From positions 434,001 to 498,000 of the forward strand of contig CANMIS010000001.1 of NCBI GenBank assembly GCA_947498065.1: a stretch of DNA of 64,000 bases. Direction: 5' to 3'. Below are positions 25,830-36,779 of this stretch, piece by piece. The position numbers were made by a program, and so were the translations under genes. A model generated the notes under the pieces. That model was not told the DNA's origin, did not search any database, and saw only the letters and a list, made by a program, of their open reading frames with translations. The first letter of the stretch is position 1, and every line of letters starts with the position of its first letter. The DNA is from an uncultured Erythrobacter sp. Lineage in GTDB: Bacteria; Pseudomonadota; Alphaproteobacteria; Sphingomonadales; Sphingomonadaceae.

Positions 25830-27962
25830 ATGTTTTTTGACGACCGCCTTGCGACTGTGCTGCGCCAACGCGCAGACACCGACGTGGGCGCTCGCACGCA
25901 ATTTCGCCAGCTGCTCGACATCCTTGGCAATCGCAAGTTTGGCATCCTTGATGGCCGCCGGCAGAGCCTGGTTGCGGCCTCTTGGCTGCGCATGGATGCG
26001 CTGGCAGAGAAAATCCCGGCGCGCGAGCGAGCGGCGGCGATTCGCGAACGCGGCTGGCGGTTTCGCAGCGCGGATCTAGCAGCTCATCTCGCCGACTTTG
26101 AGCCAGAAGTGGCCGCCGCTGCGCTGCACCGCGCAGAATTGAGTGATGAGGATTGGACCGCTCTAATCCCGAGGCTGCCTGTGAGAGCGCGCGGTTTTTT
26201 GAGGCGCAGGGATGATTTGCCGGTCGATGCGGAGCGCTTGCTTGACCAATTGGGCGTGCATGACCGCGGACTGCCTCATCCGAACGGGTATGATGATGCG
26301 CAAGGGTTGGAGACGCCGCCAGCGTCATCTCATACCGCTGCTGAGCCGAACGAACCACCCGCAGATGTGCCCTATGCATCGCTGATGGGGTCGAGCACTC
26401 CAGCAACGATCATGCCGCTGCGCAACAAGCCAGCCGATTATCCTCTTTCGCCAGCCAATGAGCCATTTGAGCTCAGCGAAGAAGTGCCAGCGGACGAGGA
26501 AGCGGAAGAAAGCCCCACCGAGAAACAGACTGCCGAAGCCGAGCCTCAGGAAGCGCAAGCGCCTGAGCCCGATGAAGAGGCGGAGCAGCCTGTCGCTCAA
26601 GACATTCAGAGGCCTCAAACTGACAGAGCGTCCTATGATCCGTTCGGACTGACGGACCCGGCTGGCATGGCAGCGAACCCAATGGGCGGGCCAGAGATCG
26701 ATCCAAATCGCAGCGAAATCTCCGCTCTGGTGGAGCGGATTGCGCAGTTCAAACGCGACCGGGAAAGCGGCGCGCAAGCCATCGACAGCGCCCCGCGCCT
26801 GCCGCTGGAAGAGCAACCGCGTCAATCTGAGCGCGAAGTGCGCGGTTTTGGCTTTGCGACAGATGCGAACGGCCGGATCGAATGGGCCGAACCAGAGGCC
26901 GCGCCGATGGTGATTGGCAAGCGGCTAGTCCCGGCGCAGGCCTTTACCAATCCTGCCGCGCAAACACTGATCGAACGCGCCTTTGACCGCAGGCAGCCGA
27001 TTGCGCATGCGCCATTGGCCTTGGCAGGTGCAGAAGCGATCGCGGGCGACTGGATCGTCGATGCGCAGCCCAGCTTTGCCGACGAAGGCAACTTCACTGG
27101 CTATGTTGGCCGGTGCCGCCGCCCTGCGAAAGCCGCCAGCTTACCCGGCCAGGGCGGCAGCGAAGGCGACCGCATCCGCCAATTGCTCCACGAGCTCCGT
27201 ACACCAGTTACTGCCGTTCAGGGCTATGCCGAAGTCATCCAACAGCAATTGTTCGGCCCGGCCCCGCACGAATATCGCGCGTTAGCCGCTGCGGTTGCCG
27301 CCGACGCCGCGCGTATTCTGGCCGGATTTGAAGAGCTCGACCGGCTGGCCAAACTGGAGACCGGCGCTGCTGAAATGATCCCGGGTGAGACCGATCTCGG
27401 CGCAGTGATTGCCAAGACCGCTCAGCAATTGGCGCAGGTGCTGGGGCCGCGGATGGCGGGCATTGAGTTTGTCCAACCCGAAGGCCCGCCGATTATGGTC
27501 GCCATGGACACCGGCGAAACCGAAGCGCTCATTTGGCGCGTCTTGGCGACGCTGGGCGGAGCATGCGCCTCTGGCGAGATGATCACCTGCCAATTGCGCC
27601 GCGATGATCGCCTGGTACGGCTAATCTGCGAATTGCCAGCTCAGCTCATTTCCGAAGACGATTTGTTCGCAGCTCAAATTAAGCCCGCCAACACGGTGCT
27701 CAACGCTGGCCTATTTGGCGCCGGCTTCACCTTCCGCCTGGCCCGGGCAGAGGCGCGCGCCGCCAAAGGTGGGCTGTCTCACGAAGGCGAGCATCTGGCA
27801 TTGATGCTCCCACTCTTGACCGCTCAGCAGGGCCTGCCTAGCCAAGACGGATCGGACGCTGGCGCGGGCGTGCAGGTAAGCAATCCTCAAGACGTGCCCG
27901 CTAATTCCGAACATGAAAGCGCTGCTTCGATCAGCGGCGAACGTGGCGGCGGGAAAGCATAA
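25830..27962 (+). CDS. Histidine kinase-like protein with degenerate ATPase domain
   Basis: A 710-aa soluble protein with no TM helix. Order: an Arg-rich helical N-terminal region (1-150), a long acidic Pro/Glu linker (about 175-270), a PAS-like segment (GFGFATDANGRIEWAEP ... GYVGRCRRP), a HisKA helix with LLHELRTPVTAVQGYAEVIQ and a C-terminal region in the place of HATPase_c. That region lacks an N box Asn and a DxGxG motif; only GLFGAGFTFRLARAEARAAKGGL resembles G2. It may be a pseudokinase or phosphatase. ATG 25830 follows GGAGCAG. Confidence 0.78.
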   Translation: MFFDDRLATVLRQRADTDVGARTQFRQLLDILGNRKFGILDGRRQSLVAASWLRMDALAEKIPARERAAAIRERGWRFRSADLAAHLADFEPEVAAAALHRAELSDEDWTALIPRLPVRARGFLRRRDDLPVDAERLLDQLGVHDRGLPHPNGYDDAQGLETPPASSHTAAEPNEPPADVPYASLMGSSTPATIMPLRNKPADYPLSPANEPFELSEEVPADEEAEESPTEKQTAEAEPQEAQAPEPDEEAEQPVAQDIQRPQTDRASYDPFGLTDPAGMAANPMGGPEIDPNRSEISALVERIAQFKRDRESGAQAIDSAPRLPLEEQPRQSEREVRGFGFATDANGRIEWAEPEAAPMVIGKRLVPAQAFTNPAAQTLIERAFDRRQPIAHAPLALAGAEAIAGDWIVDAQPSFADEGNFTGYVGRCRRPAKAASLPGQGGSEGDRIRQLLHELRTPVTAVQGYAEVIQQQLFGPAPHEYRALAAAVAADAARILAGFEELDRLAKLETGAAEMIPGETDLGAVIAKTAQQLAQVLGPRMAGIEFVQPEGPPIMVAMDTGETEALIWRVLATLGGACASGEMITCQLRRDDRLVRLICELPAQLISEDDLFAAQIKPANTVLNAGLFGAGFTFRLARAEARAAKGGLSHEGEHLALMLPLLTAQQGLPSQDGSDAGAGVQVSNPQDVPANSEHESAASISGERGGGKA

Positions 27963-28006
27963 GCTCCAGCGATCCCGCTGAATTAGCAATCAGGGAGGGA
28001 GCCGAC

Positions 28007-29038
28007 ATGCAGCCCCTTTCTGATGTGGCCAACTCAGGCCAATCACAATCCATCCTTAATCCGCCTGCGCGAAGCGCCCGGGCGAGCTTTGCGACCGGCT
28101 TTGACCAGCGCGTTCTCCTAACGGTCGACACCGAGGAAGAATTTGATTGGGAAGCCCCGTTTCGCAGAGACGGCTTTGGGCTAGACCATGTCCCTGAATT
28201 GCGGCGGTTTCAGCAATTTTGCGAGCGGCTGGGCGCTATCCCGCTCTATTTGGTCGATTGGCCAATCGTAAACTCGCCAGTCGCCGCTGAGATCATCGGT
28301 GATGCGGTTCAGCGCGGCACTGCAGAGGTTGGCGTTCAGCTGCACGCTTGGGTCAACCCGCCCTTCGATGAAGAGGTTAGCGCGCACAATTCCTATGCGG
28401 GGAACCTGCCGCCCGAATTGGAGGCAGCCAAGTTCAATCAGCTACGCGACCGGATTGAGGAGGTGTTTGGCGCGCCTCCGCTTATCTACCGCGCAGGCCG
28501 ATATGGTCTGGGTCCGAAAACGCCGGACTTGCTCAAATCAGCGGGCATTGCGGTCGACACCTCGGTCAGGTCGCTGTTCGATTATTCCGGCCAGCATGGC
28601 CCGGATTACTCCGCCCATCCGCTGTGGCCCTATTGGACCGATCACGAGCGGCAATTGCTCGAGCTGCCCGTGACCAGCGCCTATTGGGGCATGCTAAGAC
28701 GGCAAGGCGGCATGGTGCGCCGCCTGCAAGAGCGCTTCCCCTCGCTCGGCCGAATCCTATCGCGCCTGGGCATGATGGAGCGGATCGCGCTGACGCCGGA
28801 AGGCGTGAGCGTGGAGGAGGCCATTCGCGGCATCGATATGGTGATCGATGACGGCATTCCGGTGCTAACGCTGTCGTTTCACAGCCCCTCACTGGCACCT
28901 GGGCACACGCCCTATGTCGAGACGGCGGCCGAAGTTGAAGGCATTTATGATTGGTTTGAAAGGGTTTACGCCTATCTCGACCACCGAAACATTCGCAGCA
29001 CCAGCGTGGCTGAGATCATGCAAAACGTGATTCGATAG
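28007..29038 (+). CDS. Polysaccharide deacetylase family protein (WalW-like)
   Basis: A 343-aa protein with a carbohydrate-esterase-like (beta/alpha) barrel. It shows LLTVDTEEEFDW (metal-binding Asp), GVQLHAWVNPPF, YRAGRYGLGPKTPDLLKSAG and TLSFHSPSLAPGHTPYV with a candidate His ligand. This pattern matches the WalW proteins of sphingan and other polysaccharide loci as I remember them. It is probably linked to exopolysaccharide handling; the substrate is unknown. GGGAGGG precedes the ATG. It follows the kinase gene by 44 bases, so the two may be cotranscribed. Confidence 0.82.
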   Translation: MQPLSDVANSGQSQSILNPPARSARASFATGFDQRVLLTVDTEEEFDWEAPFRRDGFGLDHVPELRRFQQFCERLGAIPLYLVDWPIVNSPVAAEIIGDAVQRGTAEVGVQLHAWVNPPFDEEVSAHNSYAGNLPPELEAAKFNQLRDRIEEVFGAPPLIYRAGRYGLGPKTPDLLKSAGIAVDTSVRSLFDYSGQHGPDYSAHPLWPYWTDHERQLLELPVTSAYWGMLRRQGGMVRRLQERFPSLGRILSRLGMMERIALTPEGVSVEEAIRGIDMVIDDGIPVLTLSFHSPSLAPGHTPYVETAAEVEGIYDWFERVYAYLDHRNIRSTSVAEIMQNVIR

Positions 29039-29125
29039 GCTCAATTCAAAAATAGACGAAACGGGTGCTTGTTTCATTCGCAAGCGCGATGTAGAGGCTC
29101 GGCCTGCATCTTGGCTAGACCAGAG

Positions 29126-29202
29126 GGGCCTGTAGCTCAGTTGGTTAGAGCTGGCCGCTCATAACGGCTAGGTCGCGGGTTCGAGTCCTGCCGGGCCCAC
29201 CA
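29126..29202 (+). tRNA. tRNA with CAT anticodon (probably tRNA-Ile2, or elongator Met)
   Basis: A 77-nt cloverleaf: acceptor GGGCCTG/CGGGCCC, D arm TAGCTCAGTTGGTTAGAGCT, anticodon arm GCCGCTCATAACGGC with anticodon CAT, T arm GCGGGTTCGAGTCCTGC, CCA encoded. C4-G69 and C5-G68 resemble E. coli tRNA-Ile2, in which TilS turns C34 to lysidine to read AUA. That makes Ile2 more likely than Met, but a covariance scan should decide. Confidence 0.9.
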
Positions 29203-29257
29203 CTAGCGATGATGCTTCCACCCTGTCGTGCTGCACGCAAGACAGGTGAAAATCGGT

Positions 29258-29334
29258 CGGGGAGTGGCGCAGCCAGGTAGCGCACCTGTTTTGGGTACAG
29301 GGGGTCGGAGGTTCGAATCCTCTCTCCCCGACCA
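29258..29334 (+). tRNA. tRNA-Pro (anticodon TGG)
   Basis: A 77-nt cloverleaf with acceptor CGGGGAG/CTCCCCG, D arm GCGCAGCCAGGTAGCGC, anticodon arm CCTGTTTTGGGTACAGG with loop TTTGGGT and anticodon TGG, T arm TCGGAGGTTCGAATCCTC, and CCA encoded. It lies 55 bases after the CAT tRNA, and the two are probably cotranscribed. Confidence 0.97.
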
Positions 29335-29402
29335 GATTTTCAAACTTCCAAAATTTCTGATCGCAGTGACAAGCCGCAAGCGCTTGCCAAACGCCGAGCC
29401 TC

Positions 29403-30812
29403 TTACTCTTCCATCACCGCAGGCGCGCTGGGCACTGGCCCGCCGGTTTTGATCGAGCGTTCTTCGCGCGCGAGGATCCCCGCAACCATCGTCCACACCG
29501 CGACATTCTGGCGCAATTGGACGATGTCGATCTTGTCGAGCGTGTCATCCGGCGTGTGGTGCAGGTCGAAATAGCGCGTCCCGTCCTGCTGCAGATCGAT
29601 GATCGCACCGTTTTGATCGCGCGAGATGTTGAGGTCTGCCCCGCCGCGCGCCACGATGGTCGAGTTGGCAACGCCAAACGGTTCGAGTTCGGCAGCTATC
29701 CTTGCATGAAGGTCAGGATTGGTTTCGCGAAAATTGCTCTCAAAACGCCAGATGCGGTCAGCGCCAAAATCGCTTTCAAGGCCAACGCCAATTGGCTCAT
29801 CGATGTGCGCGGCGCTGTAAGCGCGAGAGCCCCATAGCCCAACTTCCTCCGCGCCTGCGAATAGCACGCGGACCGTGCGCAATTGGTTGCCGGTGCGCGC
29901 GACATTGATCGCGGCGGCAGCGATAATGCCGCAGCCCGCGCCATCATCAAATGCACCCGGCGCATTCCACCAGCTGTCCAAATGGCACGCGAGCAGCACA
30001 GGCGGCAGGTCGGGGTTGCGGCCAACAAATTCGCCAACGACATTGCCGCTCATCGTGGTGCCAATACGCTCTGGGTTCATTTCCAGCTTGAGCATAATTG
30101 GCTCCGAGCGCGGCCGATTGAACATCCGCTCGAGGTTCTCTGCATCCGGCAGAGACAGCGCGCCGGCTGGGATTGGATCAACCCCTTCCGGAAAATTGGT
30201 GCCGCCGGTGTGCGGATTGCGGTGATGGTCAGTGCCGACCGATTTGATCACGACGCCAATCGCGCCCTTGCTCGCGGCGAGGCCGGGTCCGACCCAGCGC
30301 GTTGGGCCAGCAAAGCCATAGTGCGAGCCGTCCTGAGCGCGGCGCATCTGATGGCTGATATAGGCGATCTTGCCCTCAAGGCTGCCTTCCGGCGCGGCGC
30401 GAACGGCCTCTGCATTGGCGAAGAAGACCACTTCGGCTTCGATCCCGCGCTCTGGAGTTGCCGCACTGTTGCCCAGCGGCTGGACCACGAGGTCTTGCGG
30501 GAACGGCCCAGTCACCGATGCACGGGCGATATCGCCGGGCACCCAAGTGTCCATTTCAAACGGTTCGTCCGCGACATTTTGAAAGCCGTGCTTCTTAAGC
30601 CAAGCCGTTGCCCATACGCGTCCGCGCGTCTCGGCCTCGGTCCCGGCCTGCCTCGGGCCGACCTCTGTGGTCACCCCCTCGACAAAATCCCATGCGATTT
30701 CATCGCGCTCCAAAGCGACCTCGGCGAGCTCCGAAAGGCCGGGCGCTGCGTTAGCGGTGACAGAGAGGGAAGCGGCGGAAAGCGCGGTCAGCGCGAGGAG
30801 TGCGTTTTTCAT
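29403..30812 (-). CDS. M28 family zinc aminopeptidase, exported
   Basis: A 469-aa peptidase with a signal peptide ([19 protein letters not shown]). A protease-associated insert of about 100 residues comes first, then the M28 core. Zinc ligands and catalytic residues are seen in [40 protein letters not shown] and [16 protein letters not shown]. It probably trims peptides in the periplasm or outside the cell. It has no clear operon partner. Confidence 0.9.
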   Translation of the reverse strand: MKNALLALTALSAASLSVTANAAPGLSELAEVALERDEIAWDFVEGVTTEVGPRQAGTEAETRGRVWATAWLKKHGFQNVADEPFEMDTWVPGDIARASVTGPFPQDLVVQPLGNSAATPERGIEAEVVFFANAEAVRAAPEGSLEGKIAYISHQMRRAQDGSHYGFAGPTRWVGPGLAASKGAIGVVIKSVGTDHHRNPHTGGTNFPEGVDPIPAGALSLPDAENLERMFNRPRSEPIMLKLEMNPERIGTTMSGNVVGEFVGRNPDLPPVLLACHLDSWWNAPGAFDDGAGCGIIAAAAINVARTGNQLRTVRVLFAGAEEVGLWGSRAYSAAHIDEPIGVGLESDFGADRIWRFESNFRETNPDLHARIAAELEPFGVANSTIVARGGADLNISRDQNGAIIDLQQDGTRYFDLHHTPDDTLDKIDIVQLRQNVAVWTMVAGILAREERSIKTGGPVPSAPAVMEE

Positions 30813-30901
30813 GGCTGTCGCTGCTATCGAGCCGCGCGGACCAAGTCCAGCATGTGATCGGTATTCGTTGAACGCTTAAGAGCTGCGCATGTAAGGCTGA
30901 A

Positions 30902-32116
30902 TTAGCTTGAAGCAGCCTGTTTCACTTCGACCAGCTTTGGCCTCGCAGCAGAGCTCTCTTCATCCTGAGATGTGCGTTCAGCATTTTCCACTCGATTCCG
31001 GCCATTGGATTTCGCGCGGTAGAGCGCAGCATCAGCCCGTGCGAACAGGCTCTCATAGGTCTCGCCCTCACGCGCAGTGGCGACACCGAAGCTGGCTGTC
31101 AGGCGAATATCTTCGTTGAGATCGGCATGCTCCAACCGGGTGAATGCCCATCTAATCCGCTCAGCCAAGCGTTCCGCCGGTTCATTCTCGCAGTTCCAGG
31201 CCGCGATGCAAAACTCTTCGCCGCCGATCCGGCCTGAGGTGTCACATGCGCGCACCATCTTGCCGATTATCTCGCCAAAGCCGGCAATGGCCAAGTCGCC
31301 AGCCTGATGGCCCCAAAAGTCGTTCACCTGCTTGAAGTGGTCAATATCGGCCACAACCAGACTGAGCGGGCGGCCCCCGGTCTGAGCGCGCGGCAGCAAA
31401 GCTCGGATCGATTGCTCAAATGAGCCGCGATTGCGCAGGCCGGTGAGAGCGTCCCGCTCGCTGCTTTCGCGCAGGGCCTTGGTCCATTCGGCAATGCTCG
31501 CACCGATCAGCACCAATGCGCTGCTCATGCCCTTCACCGCCAGGACTAGCCCGATCAGCGAATAATAGATCGAATCGCGATAGGCCTCTGCCGGGATTGA
31601 CCGCTCAAACAACAAGGTCAGGGTTGGCCTCACGAGGAAGTCGGCAGCTTGGAATGCCATCACCAGGATGATCAGCAAGTCGATCATATCGCGCCGACGG
31701 GCCGTTAGCAGAGTCGTCACGCCCATGGCGAACATCACGCCGTAACCCATGTTCACAATAATCAGCCGCGGGCCGACATCGTTGGATAAGCCCACACACA
31801 GCGCCAGTGTCAAAGCAGTGATAATGTAAACGACCGCGATGCTGCCGAGGTGCAATTTCTGGCCCACGCGCTCACACACAGATGCTAGCAAGATTGCCGA
31901 ACTAAGGGAGTAAAACACTTGGGTCGCGTGGAAGAGGTAGAACGCATCCGCTGGCATGAAGTGGGTGATCAGAAAGCCAACCGCCGACAGGGCAAAGGCA
32001 ATGCCGAAGCCGAGCACATGGCGTTTCATCCGGCCTGCGCGCCAAAGCACCACGAATGTCGCTGCGAAGAACAGCGCCATCATTGGTGTCACTAATCCAA
32101 GAATTTGCGTTTGCAT
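30902..32116 (-). CDS. Diguanylate cyclase with N-terminal 7TM-like membrane region (GGDEF 1)
   Basis: A 404-aa inner-membrane enzyme that makes c-di-GMP from two GTP. The first ~215 residues hold six or seven TM segments and start with QILGLVTPMMALFFAATFV. The C-terminal domain has VVADIDHFKQVNDFWGHQAGD and the active-site loop GRIGGEEFCIAAW. An RxxD inhibitory site (RACD) precedes the loop by five residues, so product inhibition is likely. It is a paralogue of 32250 and 36958. A candidate CtrA-like site is at 32159-32173 but is weak. Confidence 0.93.
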   Translation of the reverse strand: MQTQILGLVTPMMALFFAATFVVLWRAGRMKRHVLGFGIAFALSAVGFLITHFMPADAFYLFHATQVFYSLSSAILLASVCERVGQKLHLGSIAVVYIITALTLALCVGLSNDVGPRLIIVNMGYGVMFAMGVTTLLTARRRDMIDLLIILVMAFQAADFLVRPTLTLLFERSIPAEAYRDSIYYSLIGLVLAVKGMSSALVLIGASIAEWTKALRESSERDALTGLRNRGSFEQSIRALLPRAQTGGRPLSLVVADIDHFKQVNDFWGHQAGDLAIAGFGEIIGKMVRACDTSGRIGGEEFCIAAWNCENEPAERLAERIRWAFTRLEHADLNEDIRLTASFGVATAREGETYESLFARADAALYRAKSNGRNRVENAERTSQDEESSAARPKLVEVKQAASS

Positions 32117-32249
32117 CGACCCGCACGACCCCCGTTCGAACGGATTAGGTCAATATGGTTAACACAGGCTTTAGGGAACCCACTAAGTAACAAAATTTCT
32201 ATTAGTCTTAGTCGATTACTTATTCCTGCAAGCCGCAAAGTGTTTGCGG

Positions 32250-33470
32250 TTAGCCAGCGCCAAGCCCGTGCCGCTGAGCCATGCGCGATGCGAAGGGAAC
32301 GACCGAACCACCGCCATCCTGGAAAGCGCCGCTCTCAGTAAACACCTGATTGCGGCCCGCGTCTTTCGCCCGGTAAAGGGCGCTGTCGGCGCGTTCAAAC
32401 ACGGCATTGTAATTGTCGGCACTGCGCCACTCGGCCACGCCAAAGCTGACGGTGTAAGGGCTGATTTCGTCGCCTTCTGATCGGCCCTGGCGCGCCGCAG
32501 CTTGGCGAATGCGCTCGGCCAAATGCGCCGCATCATCGAGCGCGCAATCCCAGATCAAAACACAAAATTCCTCGCCGCCGATCCGGCCCGTAACGTCGTC
32601 GCGCCGAACCATCGCATTGAGCAGACTGCCAAAGCGCGCAATCACCTTGTCGCCTGCAACATGCCCATGGCTGTCATTGACCAGTTTGAAGTGATCAATA
32701 TCTGCCACGATCAAGCTAACCGGCAGGCCTTCGCGTGCCGCCTTGGCTGCGATGACGCGCGCTTCATCTTCGAAACCGCCCCGCATCCTGAGCCCAGAGA
32801 GCGGGTCAAAACCGGCCTTTTCGCGCTGATCCTCCATCCGGTCAGCGACAATAATCGCGACCAAAGTGAGCGACAGCAGCAGACACAACACTGCTGTGAT
32901 CGCCATGTTAATCGTAAGAAAGACGGAGGTCTGATATTGCTCCATCGTCATCTGGCTTTGCGCCAGAATGGTTAGCGATGGGCGGAAAATCGAATAGGCT
33001 GCCAGAACCACCAGACTGTAGACCAGGACGCGGTCGGAAACATGGCGATAGGGGCTTTGCCATTTGCCATAGGCGCCCATTGCAAACAGCAGGCCAGCGT
33101 TGAAATTTTGCGCCATCAAAACAACCGATTGCACCTCGGCGGCGCGGCCATACCAAATCACACCAGCGGTTCCGAACGTCACCGCAATATAGCCAAGCAC
33201 AGGCGCGCGCTGGCCGTCGCGGCTCGCCACGCCCCACAGCAATGCGATCAGTCCGGATGAGGAGATAAGGTGGAACAGCACCACCTCGTTCGGGCCAAAG
33301 TTCTGGATCACCCAGGCTTGCAGAGTGATCCCAACCGCGACCGCTGCAAACCAATAGCCATAGGCCAGAATGTAGCCCTTGGACCGATCCTGCCACCACA
33401 GCGCAGCAAAGACGCCGGCGAAAATCGCCGTCATCGCTGGAATGATCAGGGTGAGGATTTGGGCCTGCAC
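32250..33470 (-). CDS. Diguanylate cyclase with N-terminal membrane region (GGDEF 2)
   Basis: A 406-aa paralogue of the neighbouring gene. It begins with QAQILTLIIPAMTAIFAGVF and has a C-terminal GGDEF domain with LIVADIDHFKLVNDSHGH, GRIGGEEFCVLIWD and an RxxD site (RRDD) at the correct distance. I choose GTG 33470 because AGGAACCC stands before it and the resulting N-terminus aligns with the two paralogues; an ATG-like start at 33524 would add 18 unmatched residues. It lies 133 bases upstream of GGDEF 1 and could be cotranscribed with it. It diverges from ettA. Confidence 0.92.
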   Translation of the reverse strand: MQAQILTLIIPAMTAIFAGVFAALWWQDRSKGYILAYGYWFAAVAVGITLQAWVIQNFGPNEVVLFHLISSSGLIALLWGVASRDGQRAPVLGYIAVTFGTAGVIWYGRAAEVQSVVLMAQNFNAGLLFAMGAYGKWQSPYRHVSDRVLVYSLVVLAAYSIFRPSLTILAQSQMTMEQYQTSVFLTINMAITAVLCLLLSLTLVAIIVADRMEDQREKAGFDPLSGLRMRGGFEDEARVIAAKAAREGLPVSLIVADIDHFKLVNDSHGHVAGDKVIARFGSLLNAMVRRDDVTGRIGGEEFCVLIWDCALDDAAHLAERIRQAAARQGRSEGDEISPYTVSFGVAEWRSADNYNAVFERADSALYRAKDAGRNQVFTESGAFQDGGGSVVPFASRMAQRHGLGAG

Positions 33471-33640
33471 GCGGGTTCCTAATTGCGGGGCAACCCGGCC
33501 TAAGACGGATTGATGAATTCTCACCTGTAGAGCCCTTAGGTAAATTGCCTCTTAAGGCGGCTTGCCCCTTCAGCGCTCTCGCCCTATTTGCATGGCCAAC
33601 AATTCAAATTCCGAACAGATTCACCCAAAGGAAACGCCCG

Positions 33641-35314
<1,674 letters not shown>

Positions 35315-35318
35315 GAGA

Positions 35319-35582
35319 ATGCGTACTCTTGCCTTGTTGAGCGTTTCACTACTTCTATCGGGTTGCAGCGACGTTGCTATCGAAGCGCAGAAAGCGAAAT
35401 CGGAAGGCCGGGTAGTCAACAACCCCGCAATGTCGTCAATTTATCCAGAGACTTTTCGGCCAGGCGAACCTCAATATCTTGAGAGAGACTTTGAGGCTGG
35501 GGCGGACTTCATCTGTGACGAAATCGAGCTTGCACATGGCCGGGACCTTTGTGCCGAAGAGCCAATCAGCTGGCGAAATTAG
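35319..35582 (+). CDS. Small lipoprotein, unknown
   Basis: An 87-aa protein with a lipoprotein signal peptide (LALLSVSLLLSGC, lipobox LSGC with Cys16). The mature part is acidic and has two further cysteines (FICDEIEL and RDLCAEEP), possibly a disulfide. It starts only 4 bases after the ettA stop. No function is known to me. Confidence 0.62.
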   Translation: MRTLALLSVSLLLSGCSDVAIEAQKAKSEGRVVNNPAMSSIYPETFRPGEPQYLERDFEAGADFICDEIELAHGRDLCAEEPISWRN

Positions 35583-35616
35583 GTAAAAAGCAGACCTAAA
35601 ATTACTTCAGAACCTC

Positions 35617-35706
35617 GTCACCCCGGACTTGATCCGGGGTCCAGCTCCTTTTGGACCTTGCGAGAGATAAAAAGTGAGCGGGATCCCGGATCAAGTCCGG
35701 GATGAC
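35617..35706. repeat. REP-like doublet of opposed hairpins
   Basis: Two 19-base hairpins face each other: CCCCGGACTTGATCCGGGG (35621-35639) and TCCCGGATCAAGTCCGGGA (35684-35702). Each has a 7-bp stem and 5-base loop. The second is nearly the reverse complement of the first, with 44 bases between. The arms extend to GTCA at one end and TGAC at the other. This type of sequence is a common intergenic repeat in alphaproteobacteria as far as I recall. It ends five bases from the stop of the GIY-YIG gene. Confidence 0.85.
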
Positions 35707-35711
35707 GTTGC

Positions 35712-36011
35712 TCAAATCAATTGGTCAAATAGGTCATCCCAATTGGGATTAGCCTCTCCAATCAGATCAAATTTCCACTCGCGCCGCCAGCGCTTGATGC
35801 GCTTCTCGAAGGCAACTGCATCCTCGATGGTGTCAAGTCGTTCGGCCCAGACCAATCGCTTAAGGCCATACCGCGCGCAGAATGCAGACCCAGTGCCGTC
35901 ACGATGTTGAGATATCCTGGCGGGCAAATCAGAAGTCACGCCAACGTACATCGTCCCGCGATAACGGCTCGCCATGATATATACCCAGCCGCCTTTGCTT
36001 TCGCGATCCAT
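35712..36011 (-). CDS. GIY-YIG domain nuclease, small stand-alone type
   Basis: A 99-aa protein, nearly all of it one GIY-YIG domain. Core motifs are GGWVYIMASRYRGTMYVGVTSD (as VYI and YVG), the catalytic Arg in LPARISQHR, and AVAFEKRIKRWRREWK with the metal-binding Glu. Such small proteins (UPF0213/YhbQ-like) have unknown substrates. ATG 36011 is chosen; the frame open to 36068 begins with TTG. The stop lies against the palindromic doublet at 35617-35706, which is a notable arrangement. Confidence 0.85.
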   Translation of the reverse strand: MDRESKGGWVYIMASRYRGTMYVGVTSDLPARISQHRDGTGSAFCARYGLKRLVWAERLDTIEDAVAFEKRIKRWRREWKFDLIGEANPNWDDLFDQLI

Positions 36012-36136
36012 TTGGCGAAGTGAAACCCAAGCGGGTGCTTGGTCAAGGTAGGAATAGCCCGTCAACAATCCCCCTCGCTTCCAATCCGCTCAGACGCTAA
36101 GGGACTTCCCCTAGTTTACAGAAGGGTCGTCCAATC

Positions 36137-36691
36137 ATGAATTTGTCCACTCGCAATATCGCTTTGATCGCTGGCGCGGTCGTGATCGGCCTAGTCATTG
36201 GGTTCATGTATCCGACTTTCGGCCTTCTCATGCTGATCCCGGTGATCGGCTATGTCGTGTTCGTACTGCTAAAGAACAAAGGCGGCGCGGAAGCGGACGA
36301 GGCGGCCACATCGGCGGCCAAGCAATTCACTGCGGCGGACGGCAAAGGGGCGATCTATGTCATGCGCGATGCCTTCATCGCCGGGCAGCAGGGCATGAAC
36401 ATCACCGTTGATGACGCCATGACGGCACAATTCCGCACGGGCCGCTTCGTCAAGGCGGACGTGGAGCCGGGCGAACACAGCGTGCTTGCGCAAATGGCCA
36501 GCCAGACGAAGGGCACGGCCAAGACCTATACCGTGAACGTCGCAGCGGGCGAATGCGTTTTGCTAGATGCAAAGATCGCGATGGGCGCGTTGCAGGGCTC
36601 GGTCGAGTTCGAGGAACAGCGCGATGCTGCTCTAGCCCGCGCAAAACTGGGCAAGCTGAAGCTTGTCGAATGGTCCGCGCCAGAGGCGTAA
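36137..36691 (+). CDS. Membrane-anchored DUF2846-like protein
   Basis: A 184-aa protein with two N-terminal TM segments (IALIAGAVVIGLVIGFMYPT and FGLLMLIPVIGYVVFVLLK) followed by a soluble domain. The domain has AIYVMRDAFIAG, NITVDDAMTAQFRTGRF and VEPGEHSVLAQM, a pattern like DUF2846 as I recall. Function unknown. The gene stands alone, divergent from the GIY-YIG gene. Confidence 0.65.
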   Translation: MNLSTRNIALIAGAVVIGLVIGFMYPTFGLLMLIPVIGYVVFVLLKNKGGAEADEAATSAAKQFTAADGKGAIYVMRDAFIAGQQGMNITVDDAMTAQFRTGRFVKADVEPGEHSVLAQMASQTKGTAKTYTVNVAAGECVLLDAKIAMGALQGSVEFEEQRDAALARAKLGKLKLVEWSAPEA

Positions 36692-36739
36692 AAGCGGGCC
36701 GCGCCTGCGTATTTTCCTACTGCAAATAAGCGGCGTAAA

Positions 36740-36765
36740 CCGGGTGGATGAAAACGACCACCCGG
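36740..36765. other. Hairpin downstream of the DUF2846-like gene
   Basis: CCGGGTGG (36740-36747) and CCACCCGG (36758-36765) pair perfectly with a 10-base loop. It lies 48 bases after the stop of the preceding gene. There is no T-run after it on the plus strand, so it is at best an unusual terminator or an RNA-stabilising stem. Confidence 0.45.
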
Positions 36766-36779
36766 AACCATCCCTATTC

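Noticed and set aside
29126..29334. The tRNA pair as an integration site
   Set aside because: There is no integrase, direct repeat or foreign-looking DNA next to the tRNAs.
32159..32173. CtrA-like TTAA-N7-TTTA site before GGDEF 1
   Set aside because: One base off the consensus and not repeated before the other GGDEF genes. Too weak to call.
36740..36765. The hairpin as a rho-independent terminator
   Set aside because: The stem is perfect but no T-run follows on either strand, so it is listed only as a hairpin.
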